From Streptacidiphilus sp. P02-A3a (GTDB taxonomy: Bacteria; Actinomycetota; Actinomycetes; Streptomycetales; Streptomycetaceae), in contig NZ_CP048289.1 in assembly GCF_014084105.1 (NCBI RefSeq), positions 62,001-126,000 on the forward strand: DNA of 64,000 nucleotides. The letters are read 5' to 3'. How positions within the stretch are numbered: position 1 is the stretch's first letter; each line of letters starts with the position of its first letter. Under the pieces are notes generated by a model. The model saw only the letters and a list, made by a program, of their open reading frames with translations. It was not told the DNA's origin and made no database searches. Both the position numbers and the translations under genes were made by a program. Positions 27,774 through 36,398 of the stretch are shown here, in pieces.

Positions 27774-29471
27774 ATGAAGGTGCTTCCACGGCGGCGCAGG
27801 GCCGTCCTGTTGAATTCCGTGCTCGGCCTTGTGCTGGTGGCGGGCGCAGGTGCCGCGTACGCGGCGGCGAACGAGGGCAGTACCACCGCCAAGGCCGCGC
27901 AGAAGACCGCGACCGTCGCCCAGGGCACGGTGATCGCCACGGTCTCCGGCTCCGGCTCGCTGGTGTCCCCGTCGAACGCCGGTGTCAACTTCGTCACCGG
28001 CGGCACGCTGACCGAGGTCGATGTCGCGGCCGGGGACAAGGTGACCGCGGGCGAGGTACTGGCGAAGGTCGACCCGACCGCCGCCAACGAGACCCTGAGC
28101 ACCGCGCAGGCCACGCTCTCCTCGGCCGAGGCGAACCTGACCAGCGTCGAGGAGGGCAACGCCCCGACCACCAGCGGCAGCGGCTCCAGCGGCGGCTCGG
28201 GCGGTTCCGGCAGCGGCGGCAGCGGTTCCGGCTACGGCGGCTCGGGCAACTCCGGTTCGGGCAACTCCGGCTCCGGCAACTCCGGTTCGGGTAACTCCGG
28301 CTCGGGCAACTCCGGTTCGGGTAACTCCGGCTCGGGTAACTCCGGCTCCGGCAACTCCGGCTCCGGCAACGGTGGTTCGGACAACGGCAACTCGGGGGCG
28401 ACGGCCTCGTACTCGCCCCGGCCGAGCAGTAGCGGCAGCAAGCACCCCACCAAGCCCACCGAGCCGGGCGCGTCCGCCTCGGCCACGCACACCACCAGCG
28501 CCGGGCCCAGCCCCAGTGCCAGTGCCCCCGCCAGGACCAAGCCCGGTGCCGCCGTGGACGCGCAGCCCGCCTCCTACGTGGAGGACGTCACCGCCAGCGC
28601 CACGCCCACGGTGAACCCGGTCGACCTCGCCAACGCCGAGGAGCAGGTCACCGCGGCACAGAACGCCGTCGACGCCGCGCAGCGGGAGGTCGCCGGGACG
28701 GTGATCACCGCGCCGGTGGGCGGCACCGTGGCCTCGGTCGCCGGGAAGGTCGGCCAGAGCGTCTCCGGCACCGGTTCGAGCACCGGCTCGGGTTCCGGCA
28801 CCGGTAGCGGCAGCGGCTCGGGTTCGGGCGGCGGCTCCGGCAGCGGCTCGTCCGCCTCGTCCTCCGCCTCCTCCTCCAGCACCCCCTCCGGGTTCGTGGT
28901 GATCACCAACCCGACCGGGATGGAGGTCACCGCCGACTTCTCCGAGGCCGACGCGCTCAAGCTGCAGGCCGGGCAGTCCGCGACGGTCTCGCTGAACGCC
29001 GAGGCCGGTTCCAGCCTGGACGCCAAGGTGCTGTCGATCAGTTCGCTCCCGGTGAGCAGCTCCTCCTCCGGCTCCTCCAGCGCGGTGCAGTACGCGGCGC
29101 TGCTGGCGATCACCAGCGACACCAGCAACCTGCGCACCGGCCTGTCGGCCAGCGTCCAGGTGACCACCGCCGAGGCCGACAACGCGCTGTACGTGCCGAC
29201 CAACGCGATCAGCGGGACCGGCGCCAGTTCCACGGTCACCCTGCTCAACGCGGACGGCAGCAGCAGCCGGGTGAACGTGGTGGCGGGCGTCGAGGGCGAC
29301 ACCGAGGTACAGGTCAGCAGCGGGCTCTCGCTCGGTGAGAAGGTCGTCGAGACCCAGGTCTCGGCGGGCGGCAGCAACGGCTTCCCGAGCGGCGCGTTCC
29401 CCGGCGGCGCCGGTGGCGGCCGCGGCGGTTCGGGCGTCGGCGCCGGTCTGACGGGCGGTGGCAAGGGATGA
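27774..29471 (+). CDS. MacA/HlyD-like adaptor protein with Gly-Ser-Asn repeat insert, module 2
   Basis: This 565-residue protein is a close paralogue of the adaptor at 24665, with the same MKVLPxRRRA anchor start, lipoyl halves (GGTLTEVDVAAGDKVTAGEVLAKVDPT and VAGTVITAPVGGTVASVAG) and FVVITNPTGMEVTADFSEADALKLQAGQ barrel. Where the paralogue has a short coiled coil, this one has about 150 residues of low complexity, including eight GNSGS units and Ser/Pro/Thr stretches. A second Ser/Gly insert lies before FVVITNP. The start was chosen by homology to module 1. It overlaps the next ATPase by ATGA. Confidence 0.9.
   Translation: MKVLPRRRRAVLLNSVLGLVLVAGAGAAYAAANEGSTTAKAAQKTATVAQGTVIATVSGSGSLVSPSNAGVNFVTGGTLTEVDVAAGDKVTAGEVLAKVDPTAANETLSTAQATLSSAEANLTSVEEGNAPTTSGSGSSGGSGGSGSGGSGSGYGGSGNSGSGNSGSGNSGSGNSGSGNSGSGNSGSGNSGSGNSGSGNGGSDNGNSGATASYSPRPSSSGSKHPTKPTEPGASASATHTTSAGPSPSASAPARTKPGAAVDAQPASYVEDVTASATPTVNPVDLANAEEQVTAAQNAVDAAQREVAGTVITAPVGGTVASVAGKVGQSVSGTGSSTGSGSGTGSGSGSGSGGGSGSGSSASSSASSSSTPSGFVVITNPTGMEVTADFSEADALKLQAGQSATVSLNAEAGSSLDAKVLSISSLPVSSSSSGSSSAVQYAALLAITSDTSNLRTGLSASVQVTTAEADNALYVPTNAISGTGASSTVTLLNADGSSSRVNVVAGVEGDTEVQVSSGLSLGEKVVETQVSAGGSNGFPSGAFPGGAGGGRGGSGVGAGLTGGGKG
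28245..28379 (+). repeat. 15-bp tandem repeat inside the adaptor gene
   Basis: Eight near-identical 15-base units (GGCAACTCCGGYTCS) run from 28245 to 28364, with a degenerate ninth to 28379. They encode GNSGS repeats in the adaptor's hairpin region. Copy number changes would keep the frame. Confidence 0.9.
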
Positions 29472-30343
29472 GCCACTCCCTCCCGGCGCTGCGCCGGCGC
29501 AACACCCGGGTCGAGGCGGCGCGGCCGGCCCCGGAACGCGGCCCGATCCCGGTGATCCGGGTGCAGCGGCTGGTCAAGAGCTACGGCCTGGGCGAGGCCG
29601 CGGTGCACGCGCTGTCCGGACCGAAGGACGCCGAGGGCCGCCCGCTGGGCGTGGACCTCAGCATCCACCAGGGCGACTTCGTCGCGATCATGGGCAGTTC
29701 GGGCTCCGGCAAGTCGACGCTGATGAACATCCTCGGCTGCCTGGACGCGCCGACCTCGGGCCGCTACCTGCTGGACGGGATCGACGTCGGCGGTCTGGAC
29801 GAGCACCAGCTGTCGCTGGTCCGCAACCGCAAGATCGGCTTCATCTTCCAGTCGTTCAACCTGGTCCCGCGCACCACCGCGGTCGCCCAGGTGGAGCTGC
29901 CGCTGGCGTACGCCGGGGTCAAGTCGGCCGAGCGCCGCCGCCGGGCGATGGCGGCGCTGAGCATGGTCGGTCTGGCCGACCGGGCGGACCACCGGCCGAA
30001 CGAGTTGTCCGGCGGCCAGCAGCAGCGCGTCGCCGTGGCCCGTGCCCTGGTCAGCGCCCCGGCGATGCTGCTGGCGGACGAGCCGACCGGAAACCTGGAC
30101 ACCCGCAGCACCGACGACGTGCTGGCGATCGTGGACCGGCTGAACGCCTCCGGCCGCACGGTGGTGCTGATCACCCACGAGGACGAGGTGGCCCGGCACG
30201 CCAAGCGCGTGGTCCGGCTGGTCGACGGCCAGGTCAAGTCCGATGTGCGGCAGGCGCCGGTCGTCGGACCGCCGCCGGCGCTGCTCGATCCGCTCGAATT
30301 CGCCGAGCACTCCCTGCACGCACAGACAGGAGCCCAGGGGTGA
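29468..30343 (+). CDS. MacB/LolD-type ABC ATPase, module 2
   Basis: This 291-residue protein is nearly identical in core to the ATPase at 25888: IMGSSGSGKSTLMNILGCLDAPTSG, IFQSFNLVPRTTAVAQVELPLAY, ELSGGQQQRVAVARALV, MLLADEPTGNLDT. It is coupled to the adaptor (ATGA overlap) and to the permease (GTGA overlap at 30340-30343), giving a complete adaptor-ATPase-permease export unit like MacAB. Confidence 0.93.
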   Translation: MSHSLPALRRRNTRVEAARPAPERGPIPVIRVQRLVKSYGLGEAAVHALSGPKDAEGRPLGVDLSIHQGDFVAIMGSSGSGKSTLMNILGCLDAPTSGRYLLDGIDVGGLDEHQLSLVRNRKIGFIFQSFNLVPRTTAVAQVELPLAYAGVKSAERRRRAMAALSMVGLADRADHRPNELSGGQQQRVAVARALVSAPAMLLADEPTGNLDTRSTDDVLAIVDRLNASGRTVVLITHEDEVARHAKRVVRLVDGQVKSDVRQAPVVGPPPALLDPLEFAEHSLHAQTGAQG

Positions 30344-31554
30344 ACCCGCTCCAGACGCTGCGCTTCGCCGTCGGCGGACTCGCGGCCAACAAGGTCCGTT
30401 CCGGACTGACCATGCTCGGCATCCTGATCGGGGTCGCGGCGGTGATCCTGCTGCTCGCCGTCGGCAACGGCTCCGAGCAGGCCGTCGTGAACTCCATCGA
30501 CGCGCTGGGCACCAACTCGCTGACGGTGACCTCGGGCACGTCCTCGGCCACCTCGACCGCGACCACCGTCCAGCCGCTGACCGTGGCCGACGCCAAGGCG
30601 CTGGCCGACACCGCGCAGGCACCGGACATCGCCGGGGTCGCCCCCGAGGTCACCACCTCGCAGACGGCGATCTACAACGGGGTGTCGCACAGCGTCAGTT
30701 CGGTGATCGGCACCTACCCGGCCTACTTCGAGGCGTCCAACAGCAAGGTCACCACCGGTGACTACTTCAGCGACGACGACGTGCTCAACTCGCGCAAGGT
30801 CTGCGTGATCGGCTCGACCACCGCCGCGGACCTGTTCGGGACGGCCAGCCCGATCGGCAAGGTGATCACCCTGGGCGGCACGCCGTTCACCGTGGTCGGC
30901 GAGCTGGCCACCAAGGGCACCAGCACCAGCAGCTTCAACAACCCCGATGACACGGTCATCGCGCCGCTGCCGTCGGTGCAGAACGCCTTCACCGGCTTCG
31001 GCTCGCTGAGCCAGATCCTGGTCGAGGCGAAGTCGGCGGCCGACACCACCGACGCGACCAACGAGATCACCACCATCCTGATGGGCACCCACGGGATCAG
31101 CAGTTCCTCGGCGGTCGACTTCCAGGTCAGCAGCCAGACCACGCTGCTGGCCACCCGCTCCTCCAGCACCCAGACGCTGACGGTGCTGCTGGGCGCGGTC
31201 GCGGCGATCTCGCTGCTGGTCGGCGGGATCGGGATCACCAACATCATGCTGGTCACGGTGACCGAGCGGACCCGGGAGATCGGCATCCGCAAGGCCATCG
31301 GGGCGCCCAAGGGCGTGATCATGGGCCAGTTCCTGGCCGAGTCGACGCTGCTGTCACTGATCGGCGGCGGGCTCGGCGTGGTCACGGCGCTGATCGGGTC
31401 GCACTTCACCATCGTCGGCATCAAGCCGGTGGTGATCCCGGCCTCGGTCTACGGATCCTTCGGGATCGCCGTCGCCATCGGCCTGTTCTTCGGCAGCTAC
31501 CCCGCCAACCGCGCGGCCAGCCTGCGCCCGATCGATGCGCTGCGCCATGAGTGA
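30340..31554 (+). CDS. MacB-like FtsX-family ABC permease
   Basis: The 404-residue protein has one membrane helix near the N-terminus (about 19-42, RSGLTMLGILIGVAAVILLLAVG), a large extracellular domain (about 45-280), and three C-terminal helices including LLGAVAAISLLVGGIGITNIMLVTVTERTREIGIRKAIGAPKG, the FtsX signature. It ends with SYPANRAASLRPIDALRHE. The GTG start overlaps the ATPase stop. It exports an unknown substrate, perhaps a peptide or antibiotic, and is the only permease for both ATPases. Confidence 0.93.
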   Translation: MNPLQTLRFAVGGLAANKVRSGLTMLGILIGVAAVILLLAVGNGSEQAVVNSIDALGTNSLTVTSGTSSATSTATTVQPLTVADAKALADTAQAPDIAGVAPEVTTSQTAIYNGVSHSVSSVIGTYPAYFEASNSKVTTGDYFSDDDVLNSRKVCVIGSTTAADLFGTASPIGKVITLGGTPFTVVGELATKGTSTSSFNNPDDTVIAPLPSVQNAFTGFGSLSQILVEAKSAADTTDATNEITTILMGTHGISSSSAVDFQVSSQTTLLATRSSSTQTLTVLLGAVAAISLLVGGIGITNIMLVTVTERTREIGIRKAIGAPKGVIMGQFLAESTLLSLIGGGLGVVTALIGSHFTIVGIKPVVIPASVYGSFGIAVAIGLFFGSYPANRAASLRPIDALRHE

Positions 31555-31585
31555 CAGCCACCAACTTCCCAGGGAGGATGCGGAC

Positions 31586-32302
31586 ATGGCCGCACGCCGT
31601 ACCGAACTCGCCAAGCCGGAACCCGGGATCGTCCCCGGGCTCCGGGAGGATCCCGCGCTGGAGCCGGAAGTCCTGGAGCCCGAACTCCTGGACGACAGCA
31701 CCCAGCAGCTGATGATCAGCCCGGAGGACATCCTGGCCGAGCCCCCGGACGCCCGGGACATCGGCGCCGAGCTGGCCGCGCCGCCGCGCCGCAAGCTGCC
31801 GTGGCTGTCGCTGCTGCTTGCCGCCGGGGTGATCGCGGCCGGGGCGTTCGCGGGCGGCGCCCTGGTGGAGAAGAACAACAACAGCGGCTCCGGCAACGCG
31901 GCCTCGGCCTTCGCCAAGCTGCGCTCCGGCGCGGGCGGCACCGGGGCCACCGGCAGCGGCCGGACCGGCGGTGCCGGGGCCGCCACCGGCTCGGGTGCGG
32001 GCGGCTACGGCGGTTTCGGCGGCTTCGGCGGGGCGGGCGGCGCGAGCGGCGGCGCGACCACCGGTACGGTGAAGCTGGTCGACGGCAACACCATCTACGT
32101 GACCAACAGCTCCGGCAACATCGTCAAGATCACCACCGGCAGCTCCACCACCGTCAGCATCGCCCAGAGCGGCACCGTCAGCCAGATCCAGCCGGGTCAG
32201 ACGGTCACCGTCAAGGGCACCACCGACTCCTCCGGCAACGTCACCGCCAGCAGCGTCACCGAGGGCGGCAGCACCGGTACCGGCACCGGAGCCGCGGGCT
32301 GA
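31586..32302 (+). CDS. Membrane-anchored beta-type protein (DUF5666-like) of the export operon
   Basis: The 238-residue protein has a cytoplasmic acidic start, one membrane helix (about 71-90, WLSLLLAAGVIAAGAFAGGAL), a Gly-rich spacer, and a beta domain, GTVKLVDGNTIYVTNSSGNIVKITTGSSTTVSIAQSGTVSQIQPGQTVTVKGTTDSSGNVTASSVTEG, like DUF5666 OB-type repeats. The start at 31586 has AGGGAGG 8 bases upstream. An earlier in-frame ATG (31547) overlaps the permease end. It probably completes the export operon. Confidence 0.8.
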   Translation: MAARRTELAKPEPGIVPGLREDPALEPEVLEPELLDDSTQQLMISPEDILAEPPDARDIGAELAAPPRRKLPWLSLLLAAGVIAAGAFAGGALVEKNNNSGSGNAASAFAKLRSGAGGTGATGSGRTGGAGAATGSGAGGYGGFGGFGGAGGASGGATTGTVKLVDGNTIYVTNSSGNIVKITTGSSTTVSIAQSGTVSQIQPGQTVTVKGTTDSSGNVTASSVTEGGSTGTGTGAAG

Positions 32303-32390
32303 GGATTCGCACAGCTGACACTCATGTCTTCTTCATCTGGGACGCGTACGTTCCGATAACTCCCTCATCCTTACTATCGGGGCCGAACAC

Positions 32391-33119
32391 ATGGACACCA
32401 CCGAAGCCAGCCTGTTGGTCGTCGACGACGAGCCCAACATCCGGGAACTGCTGTCCGCGTCGCTGCGGTTCGCGGGTTTCCGGGTGTCCTCCGCAGCCTC
32501 GGGCGCGGAAGCGGTCACGGCGGTCGCCCGGGACCGTCCCGACCTGGTCGTGCTCGACGTGATGCTGCCGGACATGGACGGCTTCGCGGTCGTCCGCCGG
32601 TTGCGGGACGACTCCGGCACGGCCACCAGGGGCGCCGAGCGGGACCGGATCCCGGTGATCTTCCTGACCGCCAAGGACGGCGTCGACGACAAGATCAGCG
32701 GGCTCACCGCGGGCGGCGACGACTACGTCACCAAGCCCTTCAGCCTGGAGGAGCTGATCGCCCGGATCCGGGCGATCCTGCGCCGCACCGGCGGCGTCGC
32801 CGACGAGGACCACCTGATCGTCGGCGACCTGGAGCTCGACCCGGTCGGCCACCAGGTGCACCGGGCCGGCCGCCCGGTGTCGCTGTCGCCCACCGAGTTC
32901 AAGCTGCTTGAGTACCTGATGAACAACACCGGCCGGGTGGTGTCCAAGATGCAGATCCTGGACCACGTGTGGGCCTACGACTTCGGCGGCGATCTCAGCA
33001 TCGTCGAGTCGTACATCTCCTACCTGCGCCGCAAGGTCGACTCCGGGGCCAACGGCCTGCCCAAGCTGATCCACACGGTGCGCGGCATCGGCTATGTACT
33101 CCGCCGACCTGCCGCGTAG
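32391..33119 (+). CDS. OmpR-type response regulator
   Basis: The 242-residue protein has a receiver domain with VVDDEP, phospho-acceptor D56 (VVLDVMLPDMDG), T93 and K115 (TKPF). A winged-helix DNA-binding domain follows (about 145-240; LSPTEFKLLEYLMNNTGRVVSKMQILDHVWAYDF, VESYISYLRRKV, TVRGIGYVLR). The receiver has a short insert (SGTATRGAERDR). Its stop overlaps the kinase start. It probably senses envelope stress and drives the two export modules through the 11-bp-spaced repeats. Confidence 0.95.
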   Translation: MDTTEASLLVVDDEPNIRELLSASLRFAGFRVSSAASGAEAVTAVARDRPDLVVLDVMLPDMDGFAVVRRLRDDSGTATRGAERDRIPVIFLTAKDGVDDKISGLTAGGDDYVTKPFSLEELIARIRAILRRTGGVADEDHLIVGDLELDPVGHQVHRAGRPVSLSPTEFKLLEYLMNNTGRVVSKMQILDHVWAYDFGGDLSIVESYISYLRRKVDSGANGLPKLIHTVRGIGYVLRRPAA

Positions 33120-34566
33120 CGGCCCGCAGACGGCCGCGGACCGTCTGCGGGGCCTCTACCTGCGGCTGCGCCGGGTCCGTTTCTCCTCCTTCTCGCTGCG
33201 GCTGCGGCTGCTGTGCCTGGCGGTCGCGCTGGTCGTGGTGGGCCTGGTGGTCAGCGACGCGCTGGTGCTGACCACGCTGCGGAGCCAGCTGGTGGCCCGG
33301 GTGGACAAGCAGATCACCGGGATGGCCCGGGCCGGGCGCATCCCGGTGATGCCGCACGCCGGCTTCAGCTGGGCGTCCAGCACCTTCGTGGGCGCCGCGC
33401 AGTCCAACGGCTCCGGCCCGGTCGCGGTCAGCTGGAGCGGCGGGGCCGCCGGCCAGGACCGTCCCGACCTGGCCTCGATGACCTTCGCGCAGCTCAACGC
33501 GCACGCCGGGAGCGATCCCTTCACCTTCGGGCACTGGCGGCTGCTGGTGGAGACCGCCGAGCCCAACACCGACGTGGTCTTCGTCGGCAGCCTGACCGAG
33601 GCCAATGAGACCATCGGCAACCTCACCGACGGCTTCTGGGTGATCGGGATGGTGGTGCTGCTGCTGGTGACCGGCGTCGGCTGGTTCGCGGTCCGGGCCG
33701 GGCTGAAGCCGCTGGAGCAGATCGAGACCACGGCCACCGAGATCGCGGCCGGGCACCCGCTGTCCAACCGGATGCCCGAGGCCTCGCACCGGACCGAGGT
33801 CGGCCGGCTGTCCAACTCGCTGAACTCGATGCTGGAGCAGATCGAGACGGCCTTCGCCGCCCGCGCCGCCTCGGAGAACCGGATGCGGGCCTTCGTCGCG
33901 GACGCCAGCCACGAGCTGCGCACCCCGCTCGCGGGCATCCGCGGCTTCGCCGAGCTCTACCGGATGGGCGCGCTCAGCGAGGACGCCGACATCAAGCGCA
34001 CCATGGCCAGGATCGAGAGCGAGGCGGTCCGCATGGGCGGCCTGGTCGAGGACCTGCTGATGCTGGCCCGGCTGGACGAGCAGCGGCCGATCGAGCTGGC
34101 CCCGATGGACCTGCGCACCCTGGCCGCCGACGCGCTGCACGACACCACCGCGCTGGACCCGACCCGTCCGGTCTCGCTGACCGGCCCCGGCGGCGCCACC
34201 GCGCCCTCGGCCGCGCTGGTCCTCGGCGACGAGGCACGGCTGCGGCAGGTGGTGACCAACCTGGTCGGCAACGCGGTCCGGCACACTCCGCCCGGCACCC
34301 CGGTACGCATCGGCGTGGGCACGGTGGACGGCCACGGCGTGATCGAGGTCGCCGACCAGGGCCCGGGGCTGACCCCGGAGCAGGCGACCCGGGTGTTCGA
34401 GCGCTTCTACCGGGTGGACGCCTCCCGCAGTCGGCAGGAGGGCGGCGGCGCGGGTCTGGGCCTGGCCATCGTCTCCGCTCTGGTCGCCGCGCACAGCGGT
34501 GACGTCGAGGTGGAGAGCCGCCCGGGTTCCGGCGCGCTGTTCCGCGTGAGACTACCCGTCAACTAG
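33094..34566 (+). CDS. Sensor histidine kinase
   Basis: The 490-residue protein has two membrane helices (about 37-58 and 180-202) flanking an extracellular sensor region of about 120 residues. A HAMP domain follows, then HisKA with the phospho-accepting His in DASHELRTPLAGIRGFAEL, and HATPase_c with NLVGNAVRHTPPGTP (N box), EVADQGPGL (G1) and GGGAGLGLAIV (G2). The start lies 26 bases inside the response-regulator gene, so translation is coupled. Confidence 0.95.
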   Translation: MYSADLPRSGPQTAADRLRGLYLRLRRVRFSSFSLRLRLLCLAVALVVVGLVVSDALVLTTLRSQLVARVDKQITGMARAGRIPVMPHAGFSWASSTFVGAAQSNGSGPVAVSWSGGAAGQDRPDLASMTFAQLNAHAGSDPFTFGHWRLLVETAEPNTDVVFVGSLTEANETIGNLTDGFWVIGMVVLLLVTGVGWFAVRAGLKPLEQIETTATEIAAGHPLSNRMPEASHRTEVGRLSNSLNSMLEQIETAFAARAASENRMRAFVADASHELRTPLAGIRGFAELYRMGALSEDADIKRTMARIESEAVRMGGLVEDLLMLARLDEQRPIELAPMDLRTLAADALHDTTALDPTRPVSLTGPGGATAPSAALVLGDEARLRQVVTNLVGNAVRHTPPGTPVRIGVGTVDGHGVIEVADQGPGLTPEQATRVFERFYRVDASRSRQEGGGAGLGLAIVSALVAAHSGDVEVESRPGSGALFRVRLPVN

Positions 34567-34580
34567 CCGCTCTCTCCGCT

Positions 34581-34621
34581 GTCCTCCGCCGTCTGCGCTG
34601 GTCGCAGGTGTGGCGGAGGAC
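34581..34621 (+). terminator. Stem-loop after the two-component genes
   Basis: GTCCTCCGCC (34581-34590) pairs with GGCGGAGGAC (34612-34621), with an inner CTGCG/CGCAG stem. It separates the kinase from the cyd operon. Confidence 0.7.
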
Positions 34622-34668
34622 ACGCACGTTCTGGCATCGAGCACTCCTCCGCGTGCGCCAGAATATCT

Positions 34669-34684
34669 TGTGAAAGTGTTCACA
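34669..34684. promoter_or_regulatory. Rex operator (ROP) upstream of cydA
   Basis: TGTGAAAGTGTTCACA has perfect TGTGAA/TTCACA arms, as in the Streptomyces Rex site TGTGAACGCGTTCACA. It lies 72 bases before the cydA start. Rex, an NADH-sensing repressor, is known to control cydABCD in S. coelicolor, so low oxygen or high NADH would induce the operon. Confidence 0.9.
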
Positions 34685-34756
34685 TTCACGAGCGCTCGAC
34701 AGCGCGTGCTCGTGCGGTGACTACGTGGCATGCACAGTCTCAGCGGAGGCGGCGAC

Positions 34757-36310
34757 GTGAATCTCGCTCTGGCTTCGGACACGGTGGCCCGGCTGCAATT
34801 CGGCGCGACCACCGTCTACCACTTCCTGTTCGTCCCGCTCACGATCGCGCTCGCGGCCATCACGGCCGGCCTGGAGACCGGGTACGTGCGGACCGGCAAG
34901 GAGAAGTACTTCCACGCCACCAAGTTCTGGGGAAAGCTCTTCCTGATCAACATGGCCCTCGGCGTGGCCACCGGGATCGTCCAGGAGTTCCAGTTCGGGA
35001 TGAACTGGTCGCAGTACTCCCGCTTCGTCGGGGACGTCTTCGGCGCCCCGCTGGCGATGGAGGCCCTGCTCGCGTTCTTCTTCGAGTCCACCTTCATCGG
35101 ACTGTGGATCTTCGGCTGGGACAAGCTGCCGAAGCGGATCCACTGCGCCTGCATGTGGATGGTCGCCATCGGGACCGTGCTCTCCGCGTACTTCATCCTC
35201 TCCGCCAACTCCTGGATGCAGCACCCGGTCGGCTACCGGGTCAACCAGGCCACCGGCAAGGCCCAGCTGACCAGCATCACCGACGTGCTGTTCCAGAACA
35301 CCACCATCGTGGTGGTGCTGCACACCCTCACCGCCGCCTTCCTGACCGGCGCCGCCTTCGTGGTCGGCATCTCCTGCTACCACCTGCGGAAGACCAAGCG
35401 GATGCAGGACAAGGGGCTGCCGGTCGACCGCAAGAAGACCGCCGCCATGCGCACCTCGCTGCGGCTCGGGCTGGTGCTCGCGGTGGTCTCCGGCCTCGGC
35501 GTCGCGATCACCGGCGACACCCTGGGCAAGGTCATGTTCGAGCAGCAGCCGATGAAGATGGCCTCCGCCGAGGCGCTGTGGGAGACCGCCGCGCCCGCGC
35601 CCTTCTCGGTGTTCGCGATAGGGGACGTCGCCAAGGGCGACAACTCGGTCGAGCTGTCGATCCCCGGCCTGCTCTCCTTCCTGGCGCACAGCAACTTCAC
35701 CGAGGCCGTGCCCGGCATCAACAACGTCGCCGCGGCCGAGGCCGCCAGGTACGGCGGCAAGCCCGCCGACTACATCCCCAACATCTTCGTCACCTTCTGG
35801 GGCTTCCGGCTGATGATCGGCTTCGGGATGACCTCCTTCGTCTGCGGTATCGCCGGGCTCTGGCTCACCCGCAAGAAGCGCTGGCTGGCCCCGGAACGAC
35901 GCACCGGCGACGACGAGGTGCCGCCGCTGATGCTCACCAGGAACCGCGAACTCGGCCCCTTCCTCACCACGTGGGGCTGGCGCTGCGGGATCCTCACCCT
36001 CGGCTTCCCGCTGATCGCCAACAGCTTCGGCTGGATCTTCACCGAGATGGGGCGTCAGCCCTGGGCCGTCTACGGGCTGATGAAGACCTCCAGCGCGGTC
36101 TCCCCCAACGTCTCGGTGACCGTGCAGATCATCGCGCTGAGCGTGTTCATCGCGCTGTACACGGTGCTCGCGGTGGTCGAGGTGCGGCTGATGGTGAAGT
36201 ACGCCAAGGCGGGCCCGGTCACCAGTGAGCAGCCCCCGGACAAGGACCCGGTGCTGCGCGGTCCCGACGCCGACGCCGACGCCGACAAGCCCCTCGCCTT
36301 CGCCTACTGA
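34757..36310 (+). CDS. cydA: Cytochrome bd oxidase subunit I
   Basis: The 517-residue protein shows ARLQFGATTVYHFLFVPLTI, with the haem b595 His in the first helix, IVQEFQFGMNWSQYSRFVGDVFGAPLAMEALLAFFFESTFIGLWIFGWDKLPKRIH, and NSWMQHPVGY. The quinol (Q) loop is of the short type. It oxidises quinol and reduces O2 with high affinity in the membrane. The GTG at 34757 is preferred, with GGAGG 7 bases upstream; an ATG at 34730 is possible. It is controlled by Rex. Confidence 0.96.
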   Translation: MNLALASDTVARLQFGATTVYHFLFVPLTIALAAITAGLETGYVRTGKEKYFHATKFWGKLFLINMALGVATGIVQEFQFGMNWSQYSRFVGDVFGAPLAMEALLAFFFESTFIGLWIFGWDKLPKRIHCACMWMVAIGTVLSAYFILSANSWMQHPVGYRVNQATGKAQLTSITDVLFQNTTIVVVLHTLTAAFLTGAAFVVGISCYHLRKTKRMQDKGLPVDRKKTAAMRTSLRLGLVLAVVSGLGVAITGDTLGKVMFEQQPMKMASAEALWETAAPAPFSVFAIGDVAKGDNSVELSIPGLLSFLAHSNFTEAVPGINNVAAAEAARYGGKPADYIPNIFVTFWGFRLMIGFGMTSFVCGIAGLWLTRKKRWLAPERRTGDDEVPPLMLTRNRELGPFLTTWGWRCGILTLGFPLIANSFGWIFTEMGRQPWAVYGLMKTSSAVSPNVSVTVQIIALSVFIALYTVLAVVEVRLMVKYAKAGPVTSEQPPDKDPVLRGPDADADADKPLAFAY

Positions 36311-36341
36311 GCGCCGCGGGCACTCGAGACACCCCGAAGCA

Positions 36342-36395
36342 CCTGAAGCACCTGAAGCACCTGAAGCACCTGAAGCACTGGAGACACTGGAGACC
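36342..36395 (+). repeat. 9-bp tandem repeats between cydA and cydB
   Basis: CCTGAAGCA repeats four times (36342-36377), followed by two diverged units CTGGAGACA/C up to 36395, with a partial unit before. The last diverged unit supplies the GGAG (36389-36392) that serves cydB. Confidence 0.85.
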
Positions 36396-36398
36396 GGC

